Origin: Spinacia oleracea
Taxonomy: Eukaryota; Streptophyta; Magnoliopsida; Caryophyllales; Amaranthaceae
Length of the DNA stretch: 64,000 bases
Direction of reading: 5' to 3'
Assembly: GCF_020520425.1 (NCBI RefSeq)
Contig: NC_079489.1
Span: forward strand, 21,290,001 to 21,354,000
Part shown: positions 55,179 to 64,000 of the stretch, one piece after another
Numbering within the stretch: position 1 is the stretch's first letter
Layout: each line of letters opens with the position of its first letter
The notes under the pieces: model-generated
Seen by the model: only the letters and a program-made list of their open reading frames with translations
The model's database searches: none
What the model was told of the DNA's origin: nothing
Program-made: the position numbers and the translations under genes

Positions 55179-55581
55179 GGCTTGTTCGGCAAAATTAGCG
55201 GTAGCGGGTAGCGGTTAGCGGTTGAGTAGCGGGTAGCGGTTAAAGTAGCGAGTAGCGGTGAATAGTAGCGGGTAACGGTTAGCTGTCAAAGTAGCGGTAA
55301 CTAATATGAGTGTTCGGTAAAAGTAGCGCTTGATATTATAAAAATAAAAATAAAAATAAACGCAAGAATATTATTTAAAACTTTATTATAAATTTGTCAA
55401 ACGCTACCCGCTACCTTAAACGCTACTAATTTTAACGTTTGACAAAAGCTACCCAACGCTACCTCAACCGCTAACCGCTACATAAATCGCTACTTTACCA
55501 AACACTTACAAATTTTACAAGTAGCGTCTTGACTAGGTCAAAACGCTACCCGCTACCTCAAACGCTACCGCCGAACACGCC
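55179..55581 (-). mobile_element. GTAGCG-rich MITE-like element, right member
   Basis: Close reverse complement of 54014-54401 with a few indels (for example an inserted CTTGACTAGGTCAAAACGCTA-type duplication near 55525). Together the two could also be the long ends of one larger element. Confidence 0.7.
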
Positions 55582-56269
55582 TGTTGGTGATATTTAAAAT
55601 TAGATTCCTAACCACTATGGTAATTGCTCTTGCTTTAGTTAGGTAATCGTTGAGAGAATATAGTCTTTGCGTGAACAAGTTCTTCCTTTATAAGGAATGC
55701 ATGACTTACTGTGTGGAGCAAACAGGGGAAGGTGGATGATCTACAGTAACACTGACTTACAGCGCAAAGGCTATGGATACACAGAGGGTAAGTGGTCCCT
55801 GTGTACCCTGGCCATATATTGGTTCAATCCACCTCAGCATCGCCACATCATCCCCCAATTTCAATTTGAAATTTCAGCTTCACTTTGAATTTGAAATTCA
55901 AATGGCTGAGGATTTTTTTTCCCTTTATTTTCTGTCGATGATACCAAAGTTAGAAGGAATTTTTTTTTTCCATTTCATCTCATCTCTGTCAATGGTAGGT
56001 GATGAAAGGCGATACACCATTTTAATTAAGGTCACCATGTTAATATCGCTGTAGATTGCAATTTCCGTCGTGTTTTTGGATTATTTTGTTCGAATTAAGA
56101 GCTGTTATTGGCACGAAATCAATATTGTCGAATTGATTAATGTTTAATTTGCGAAAAAAAAAATCTGCATTTCAGATTTGATAAGATCCAATCGGAGAAG
56201 ATGACTGCGGAGTTTCCAAAGTAAATATTCTGTTTTAAAAAGCGCCCAAAAAAAAAATTGAAAAATAGT
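55582..56269. other. Intergenic, no gene recognised
   Basis: Short open frames on the plus strand near 55697-56054 have no recognisable domain. Confidence 0.35.
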
Positions 56270-56375
56270 GGTTGTCAAGGCTCGAACCCCGTACCGCAGC
56301 GTGGATGAATGAAAGAGTTATTGATAATGCTAGTAACCATTGTGACAGTGAGGCAAAGCCATTGGCAATTGTCAT
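56270..56375 (-). mobile_element. tRNA-like (SINE-like) segment
   Basis: Minus strand: TGGCTTTGCCTCACTGTCAC (A-box-like) and, some 60 bp on, GGGGTTCGAGCC (perfect B-box core), then a T run. Related to the segment at 42125-42245, with the shared core GCCTCACTGTCACAATGGTTAC. Confidence 0.45.
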
Positions 56376-56863
56376 ACAAATTTTTAGTTAAGCACTCCTT
56401 GTAGTTCTAAACGTTAATGAGTAATTAATTTTACGTTGTATATCAATATTGACTCCCCATCATTGTGTTGTATGTTTTTATATAATGTATGATGATACCT
56501 CCCCTATTATGTTATACATTTGTATGTCTTATAAAAATGATGCCCAAATTTATTTTGTATTTTATTATTTTATTTTTTTGAGCCGAAGTTATAATTTAAA
56601 TCAATCATTTCATTAATAAACTATAATTGCAAGTTATAAGAATATTCAATAATTAAAATTTCTTGTTAAACAAATAGTACATCAAAATAACAACTTATAA
56701 TATATATCCTTTAGTCCACAGTCGTACGTTGTTATATCCTAATTGCGTACACAAATGTTACATCATAGTACCGTACACAAATTCAAAAGTGTCATACCAA
56801 AGTCCTAAACCCCTCTGAAACAGTATTAAGTACCGTTTTTACTACTTAAATTAGACACTAATA
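56376..56863. other. AT-rich flank of copy 3
   Basis: No gene recognised. It is the sequence into which the unit continues at the point where copy 1 is broken. Confidence 0.4.
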
Positions 56864-56908
56864 AGTAACGATAAACAAAATGTTACATATTAGTCTATTG
56901 CCGAAAAC

Positions 56909-57545
56909 CTATTCCTCAGCGAACAACCTACGCAACGACTCCCCGTAATCGTCGTCGTCCCAAATACGTTTCCATTCCTTGCAAACAGCTCGAATTATTT
57001 TCCCTTGACGGGCCGAAAAATTCGGGAAAATATGAAGAGCTAAAATGAGTTCGTTATAAAACACATCATGCGCCTACAACATTGAACATTTTAGTTAGGA
57101 ATTGTTGTTTAACTAAAACTAACATTACGCAACCTAAATTAAAATCAAAATAAAGACCAAAACATAATTTTCAAAATTTCGGAATAATAACACTAACAAA
57201 CATAATTAAAACTTCTCACCTAAATTATGTACCAAAACCAAAAATAAGAATAGAAAGTAACTAATATTTTCACCTTAAATTTTGTACGAAATTTTATTTT
57301 CAAGTCAAAATTAACAATATAATTTAACTAAAATTAACACTCATTAAGCCTAATTGACCCTAAATAGAATTGAAGTAAAATTAACAAAAATAACCCTAAG
57401 TTTAGTGGTAAATTTGTTACGAAAAAAACTTGCCAAAATTACCAAAAAATGACTATTACTAAAAAAAATCGAAATCATGATCTTACAACCTCCCATTTGA
57501 GTAACTAAAAAAAAGAAAATGTTTAATTACCTTGATCTCCTCCAT
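56909..57545 (-). CDS. Small two-exon gene, 59 aa (copy 3)
   Basis: Exons 57531-57545 and 56909-57073, by eye identical in protein to copy 1 (Cys kept). TATA box at 57639-57646 and the splice sites are intact. Function unknown; see copy 1. Confidence 0.6.
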
Positions 57546-58604
57546 TGTTGAGTGGTTTTTGGTGGAAACTTGAGGGTTTTGGAGAGTGTTGGGTGGAAGA
57601 AAGGTGAAGTAGGATTTTTCAAGTGAACTTGAAGATCCTATTTATAATGTGTTTCCAAGTAAGTGTTTTAGGGCAATGTAAACTATAATGTGAGGCTTGA
57701 ATTGTTATTGTAATACGAGAAACTTTTGAACTTCCGGATTTTATTTTCACACTGCCAAATGAGTTAAGTTGTATTGAGATGTTAGAGCATTCCCCAACTT
57801 TGAACAATTAATTGTTGCTATTTACAGTTTTGTTGTATATGATTTTGAACAAATTTACTTTCGTTGAAAAACGAAAAAGTAAATCAGCTTTATTGATATA
57901 AGTGAGACGCGTGGTGCATGTAATAAATTAGAGGAAGCCAGCGCAATAATGCAATAAAAGTGGGTTCATTTTTATGTATTTTCTGAAAAAATTCGTAAAC
58001 AATTTTGGTAAATTTTTTCACAATTGTGTAAAATTCATTTGGTTTATTTACTAGTAAAAGAAAAAATCAGATAAGTTGGTATATATATTGTTTTATTTCG
58101 CATGTTAGTTTTATAACGACATTAACAATATTAGATAGATATAACAATGTAAATTATCGTAAAAAACTCATATTTTAAAGAGTGGTAATGAAAAATTTAT
58201 TGATTTAAATAAGTATATAATTTATAATATATAACCATAAATTAACAATTTTAGTTATCAGATCTTTTTGCATGTTATGTCAACGAGCCGAGCTCAACCG
58301 AGTATTTCGGTGTTCGACCTAGGATTAGGCTTGATGAGAAATTTCCGATCTCGAGCTCGAGCGGAGCTTAAATGAGCTTTCATTTTTCCGTTGTTTTAGC
58401 TTAGGTCACGAGTAGCTTGTTTAAGTTCAAGCTCGAGCCTAGCCGAGGTATTACCAAACGTGCCTTAATAAACGAGCGTTTAACAAACAAGCCTTAAATT
58501 ACCAATATCGAATTTAAATGATCATATGAATAAATTAAATATTATTTAAAAATATTATAAAACATAAAAACATATCCAAATTAAAAGGTAGCACAGTATC
58601 CTAT

Positions 58605-59099
58605 TTATATTTTGTTAGCTGAGAAGATTAATAGGACTAAGTTACATTTGCTGTGAGGAGTGTCAACTTGCTTTGTAGTTATGTAATCCAAAGGAGTGTC
58701 AACTTGCTTTGTAGTTATGTAATTTTGAGACATTTTAATAAGTTTTACAGTCCATTCTAGCACATCCGGTATTTCATGAGGAGTGTCAACTTGCTTTGTA
58801 GTTATGTAATCCAAAGGATTTCCATTTAATGTTTCAAGGTCCCCTAAAACATATGGAACTAATCTACTTAAACGACGTATGGGAAAGGGACCAAGTGAAT
58901 GGATATATATAGCCGAGGAACAAATACCACCCCTTGAAGGCGGCAATTGACAAGAGAGACTAATTTGAAGGCAAAATTGAGTCTTACCTGATGCATTTTC
59001 GCCACACACCTCAGTCACTTCACCGATTGTTATTCCCCCACTCAACATCGAATCGATTTCACTGCATCTCGTTGTGATTTTGTTTACACTAGTAGCCAT
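58605..59099 (-). pseudogene. XRCC3-like fragment, copy 3
   Basis: The same 164-codon frame as copy 1 with the Walker A GENASGKTQ and three [11 protein letters not shown] repeats. No Walker B; cannot be a working recombinase on its own. Confidence 0.75.
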
Positions 59100-59434
59100 T
59101 CTTTGTGATGTAGTAATCTCTTATAATTACTTTTACTTTGAAATGGAGGGATTGAACACACCCTTATATTCACCTAGTTCTAACATGTCATTGATGGATC
59201 ATGTTGTTTCCAATAAATAATATTCATATATTACAAAAAATAAGGGGCTGAGTTTTGCATGACATGGGAATGCATATTTTGACTACAATGACCAAACACA
59301 TCATGTTTACATTTGGTAAGACTAGTATAATGAAGTCGTTGTTTTAATAATTGTTTCCCAGTGTAATAGATTCGTTGTATGTACATTATTAAGTAATATA
59401 AAGTATACAATAAATAGTATTGTTGCCCACAAAT

Positions 59435-59555
59435 AGCACTGGCTTAGCCTCACTGTCACAATGGTTACTCTTTCCTCCTCATTTCCCATATTGTCTACCC
59501 GTTGGTTGTGGGTTCGACGCCTAATACAACTCATTTTGTATTTTTTTTTTTTTAC
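59435..59555 (+). mobile_element. tRNA-like segment, copy 3
   Basis: Same as 42125-42245 in reverse; here it faces the related segment at 56270-56375 across the cargo genes. Confidence 0.4.
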
Positions 59556-59717
59556 ACTGACAAAGTAATTGAGGTTACATCAATTACATATATAGACATA
59601 ACGTAAAGTACATAGCAAAAAGGGAGGATTGGATTAAAAAATTCAATTCTTAAAATACCGTTTAAACGAAAATATATCTTTGAAGAAATCAAATTAAATT
59701 ACATTTACACAAAACAT

Positions 59718-62429
59718 TCACAATCTGGTGCGCCAATCGTTAATATCAAATTCAAATGACTGTGAATAATCCTGAGACAAATGTAATTGGGACGGGTGTG
59801 CTTGAGAACTTTGAGAAGGATGTACATTAGAACTTTGTGGGACGTTCTCCGCATATGTACCCCCAACGTGATTCGCGTGTTGTTGCCTAGCACGGTAACT
59901 TGGAAGATTTCCAAATGCGTTGCAAATAAGTTCCTACATTGCACAAACAACATTTAAGTAGAAAAGTAAAGTTATATTTCCTAATGAGGACTTGCATATA
60001 CGATACGAATCACCAAACAAATAAAATATAAATTTTACCTCATTAGCAATAACTTCCTCTTCAGTAACCACTTTTTTGTTCTTAGAATTCCCACCGGCCT
60101 TACCACCAAAAGGAGCATTCCTTTTTGTCTTTGCCCTACCAGTATGCCGTTTGTCAACCGGTGTTTTGATCCTGTTCTCGTCCACGACCGGTTCTACATC
60201 CCTTAATCTGGCTCTCTCACCAAATTCTCGTGGACGTAGCCTTCGACGACCAAATACATTTCTCGCATCTGGGTCCCACCAACATATAAGGTCGTCCCCT
60301 TTTTCCCCAGTCTTGCGTATTCCGACTACATCCTCCATTTTTAGCCGCACAACATCCATAGCCTCCTTGTACAACCCAAGTGCATCATCATTACACATAG
60401 CTAATTCAGACAAGTAATTATGCCGTTGTGAAAGCTCTTTGGCTTTGCCCAATCTGATAGATTCAAGAGGGTCGAAGTAAGATACTCGAATGCTCTCGTA
60501 CGACCTAACACACTTCATCCACCGTTGTAGTATGTACTTTTCTGGAACAAATTGAAAATCCTCTACATCCATTGCACGCATTATATGTCTACAAAGTATT
60601 CCCGTAAATTCAAACAAGTTACAAGAGCAATGTAAATCACCATTTTCCTTATCCACCCTAACATCAAAACTTTTAAACCTTTTCCGCCAAAACGGTGAGG
60701 TTAGTTTTTCATCAGCTCTATACAACACCACTGATCCATGACATGAGGTTTTCGTGACATTTGTGTGTGTCAATCCTCTACGCTCTTTAACAACCTCAGC
60801 AAACTTCTCACTAGTGTACGTCTTAACCAATACATACTCAACTAAAACACTCTTATCAACATCAATCTTAGCAGGCTTATCAATGTTATCAAAATTATCC
60901 TGTTTCTCTTCCTAAGCTTTTATCCTCATACAATATTCATAATTATGAATGAACAAAACTAAACCACAATCTAAGTTCACGTGAGTTTTAAAAAATCTAT
61001 TCATACCCTCACTCCTTTGTGTAGAAGACATACCTGCCCAAAACTTTCCTCTATTATATGCCGGAGCCCACTGACGCCTGTTATCATACGCGTCCTTCAT
61101 CCACCCAGGACCCCTTAAACCGTACTCATCCATCACATGACACCAAGCTTCATCGAACTCATCTGGATCAATCAGATCATGTATTGCAGTTCTGATCAGG
61201 GTGTCTATTTTCTTCCAATCACTGAGACTACCTAGGTTCTTACTAGCATTCTGGAGCATGTGCCACAAACATAGTCTGTGACGGACGCCCGGGAAGACTA
61301 GCTCAATTGCTCTACAAATTGCTTTGTCTTGGTCGGTTAAGATGCCTAGTGGTGCCTTCCCCATACACTTCAGGAATTCTTCAAATACCCAAACAAATGA
61401 GGGAGTATTTTCATGGGAAATTAAGGCCGTAGCAAATATAATTGATTTGCCATGATGGTTTACACCAATGAATGGAGCAAATGGAATCCGATACCTAAAA
61501 AAATATAAATGTATTGGATATTACTTTTTCAAACAAATGGACCAAAGTACAATTACAAAGAATTTAAATCAATAAAAACTTAATTAAAACACGTACCGGT
61601 TGCATGCGAAAGTAGTATCAAAAGTAATAACATCCCCAAAATATTTGCATGTACCCCTACTACGTGCATCCGACCAAAATGCATTCGTAAAAACACCATC
61701 ATCATCTACTTGTATTGAGCTATAAAACTCGGGATGCAAATCACGTTGTGCCTTAAAGTAAGCATCGAGTCCTGCGGCATCCGCAGCACTAAATCTTGAT
61801 GAACGACGTTCGACGTTGATTGCGTTCCTCAAGTCTCTATTATTAAATGTAATATTTTCATAACCTCCCTTTTCAATTAGATGCGTACCAAAGTTCTTAC
61901 TTATGCTAACACCACCCATGTCATTGATCATCGCCCTCTTAAATGTAGTACCGTCTATACATCTATAATTAACCATCAGTCTACTACAGTCAGGATTTAA
62001 AGGATGATTGTGTTGCAAGTCACAAGTCAATATAGTAAATAGCCCATCTCTACTTACACCGTAAATATTCATCTTACAACCGGTCACATTAGACCCAACA
62101 CCTTTTTTCACCCCTCCCTTCTTGCATTTTAATCTAATAAGTTCCATCATATGAGGCTTTGCCTCATACTTTCCCACACCAGACTTAGATACTCCGCTTT
62201 CTTTGTACTCTTTTTTCAGCTTATTACTTTTGATAAACATCTCAAATCCTTCTTTGAAGGCATACAACTGACAAAATTCGAAAAACTCATGGCCCGTTGT
62301 AAAACACATCCCTACACTAGGGGGGTTAACGATAACTTCTTGTCCATCAGTTATTAATCTATATTGTGAGCTTTCAGGAACATTTTCATTCAGATCAGGG
62401 ACACTTTCGTTTAGGTCTACCCAAGCCAT
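59718..62429 (-). pseudogene. FAR1/MULE-type transposase gene, three exons, one nonsense codon (copy 3)
   Basis: Exons 61597-62429, 60039-61494 and 59718-59933 on the minus strand. The domain order is as in copy 1 (FAR1-type zinc domain, MULE core, SWIM finger). The in-frame TAG is at 60912-60914. One substitution in the core changes IIFAAALI to IIFATALI (near 61428); another near 60155 is silent. Shared nonsense and near identity show one recent duplication. Confidence 0.85.
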
Positions 62430-63361
62430 ACAGAACTCCCACGTATATCACTGTTGTACAAAATACGAAAAACGTTTAGGAATTTATACAATGCTGCCAT
62501 ACACCGAATTATCTGGCACGGTATTTATATATAAAACATACAAACATAATATATACAAGGAAATTTATAATAAACTAACAATTTATTGTTTAACCATATG
62601 GGGTAGCATACAACTTATAACGTTCTTAATACTACGTAAATATAGAATTTGTTGAAATTATCAAAGAAAAACGCCTAGTTATCTCCGTCGTTCAGATCTA
62701 CGTTCTCACCAACAACAAAGTATGATTCATCAATATCAAGCAACTACAACTTATCATCAATTCAAACAAATTTAATTACCATTAAAAACACATTCATATA
62801 CCATTGTTTTTTTCAGGAATTTATGAGCTAGATTTGACAAAATCACTTGAACTAAAAACTTACATTATCTTCGATGCGGGATCTCGAAGCTGAATTTCGA
62901 AGCTGAATCACCATGTAGCAGTTCTACAGTTCTGCTAAAAACTCTCCTTTGTGTTTTTATTTGTGGCAAGCTAGATAACATGAGTCCAGCTTTGCCTAAT
63001 TTTTTTTAAGAGTGATTTAGGGTATTAAAATCTTACCGTTGGGTTTTTGAAATTGGTATATTATGGTTTTTTTTTTTTTTAATTACTTTGATATATGGGC
63101 GGGATAAAATTAGGGGAAGCAAAGGGCGCATTATTTCCCGCTTAGCATCCCTAAATGGCGCAATCAGTGAAAAATTTTCCCCCTAAAACCAATTGCTTTT
63201 CCCCCTAAAACTGAATTCCTCTTTGCCTACTTGGACCAACAAGCTTGCAGTGTACCTGGGCCCCAGTTACACCCAGTGTAACTGTATCAGCTCCCGACTT
63301 ACAGGGCATATGGGGTTGAGTTCTTATTCAAGTCTCTAATAATAGTGGACGTTATTATAAT
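62430..63361. other. Upstream region of transposase, copy 3
   Basis: Mirrors 38319-39251. The hairpin near 63270-63290 has loop TGG-like bases in inverted sense compared with copy 1. The 9-bp TSD ATTATAATA of the nested MULE is kept at 63353-63361. Confidence 0.6.
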
Positions 63362-64000
63362 CGGTTTTTTCATGAAATGCCCATGAGGTTTGCAATAATG
63401 CATCAAATACCCTCGCGTGTTTCGAATCACATAATATACCCCTATTTATCCATATTGTTCACCAAATACACTTAGACTTAACGGACGTTAGTCCTCCGTT
63501 AGCTATGTTTTACCATTTTACCCATAGTGAAGGACATAAACTACAAAAAAATCATCTTCTACTATTTCTCTCTCCTCTCCCCTGTTCTTCCTCCTCTCGG
63601 CGGCCGATCTCCTCTCTCTGGTCACCGGCGAGCCTAATTCGCCGTCGAATTGCAAGGATTTCATCTGCCGTAGGTAAAGCTCGTCGGATCGTGTTGTTAA
63701 CCTTTCTCCTTTTGAGGTGGTCTAATTAATAGTTTTTGGTGTTAAATGATTTTTGATTCTTGAGTTTTTCCCCAAATTATAGGGTTTCTTGAAGATTTTT
63801 GAGCAATTTCATGTTAATTGCAAGAATCTGAAAATTGGTGATAGATTTGTTTCTGCGTTCTTCGGCGTTTTGATCGAAGGATTGACCGGATTTTGATCGG
63901 AGGTTGGTCTGTGGTTTGGTTGCGATTCTTGGGTTCGTTGTTGAGCGAGGCATCTTATTCCTCAGTCGGCAATTCACCTCTACAAACTCCGAAGTTCTCC
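63362..64000. mobile_element. Non-autonomous MULE (copy inside copy 3, partial)
   Basis: Begins CGGTTTTTTCATGAAATGCC at the same TSD as in copy 1 and runs off the window. The PPR fragment would lie just beyond the end. Confidence 0.9.

Larger units (their letters stand above)
56864..64000 (-). repeat. Inverted duplication, copy 3 (cut by window end)
   Basis: Near-perfect reverse complement of 37679-44816, with the loop of 12 kb between. It includes the same nested MULE and the same nonsense codon in the transposase, so it arose by duplication of the composite unit rather than by separate insertions. Confidence 0.97.

Noticed and set aside
1-64000. CRISPR arrays, bacterial operons or phage genes
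   Set aside because: The short repeats seen are transposon or satellite motifs; spliced genes and plant retrotransposons rule out a prokaryotic source.
37679-64000. Pure assembly artefact as explanation for the palindrome
   Set aside because: Not excluded, but copies carry private differences and copy 2 has a distinct break inside a repeat, which simple read fold-back would not produce.

Overview
The window is nuclear DNA of a flowering plant, most likely a eudicot. It has spliced genes with GT-AG introns, LTR retrotransposons with typical plant gag/pol proteins, Helitrons, Stowaway, CACTA and Mutator-like (MULE) elements, and a ribosomal protein gene with telo-box promoter motifs. The frequent short sequence ACTCCGTA makes me suspect Caryophyllales, but this is only an impression. 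Most of the 64 kb is mobile DNA and broken gene pieces.

Layout. 1-12.3 kb is a mosaic: a motif-rich segment (TTAGAACATA) holding a captured scrap of ribosomal protein P2; an RNase H-like relic; a Helitron; a tRNA-derived SINE with an 18-bp target duplication; the first coding exon of a polypyrimidine-tract-binding protein; an inverted pair of plant-mobile-domain (PMD) fragments; and two small inverted-repeat elements. 12375-20962 is a complete, very young Ty1/copia element on the minus strand, with LTRs differing at one noticed base and a 5-bp TSD (ATTTC). Its single gag-pol frame is broken by two stop codons.

21.4-31.9 kb holds the only host gene that looks intact: a three-exon, 293-aa, six-span membrane protein on the minus strand. 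Its 8.8-kb first intron contains a 7.67-kb Ty3/gypsy-like element (23860-31528, LTRs without a noticed difference, TSD ATTAC) inserted 28 bp from the splice donor. That element has gag and protease, lacks reverse transcriptase and integrase, and carries on the opposite strand a six-exon gene whose exons join in one open frame of 998 aa with its own TATA box.

32.5-36.3 kb is a GAACAT-rich repeat array and low-information sequence. From 36.4 kb to the end lies the most unusual region. A unit of more than 7.1 kb is present as two nearly identical inverted copies (about 37.68-44.82 kb and 56.86-64.00 kb, the latter running off the window). A truncated third copy (44.82-46.67 kb) sits tail-to-tail with the first across an 11-bp spacer. 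The unit contains a FAR1/MULE-type transposase gene with a shared nonsense codon, a RAD51-paralogue (XRCC3-like) fragment, and a tiny two-exon gene (59 aa) with a TATA box. It also contains a nested MULE with a perfect 9-bp TSD that carries a PPR fragment, so nesting came before duplication. The third copy abuts a ribosomal protein P2 gene that has lost its last exon and carries a frameshift. The 12-kb loop also holds another MULE-like element, a Helitron end and an inverted pair of GTAGCG-rich elements.

Exon boundaries and families were worked out by eye from the sequence; no database search was possible.
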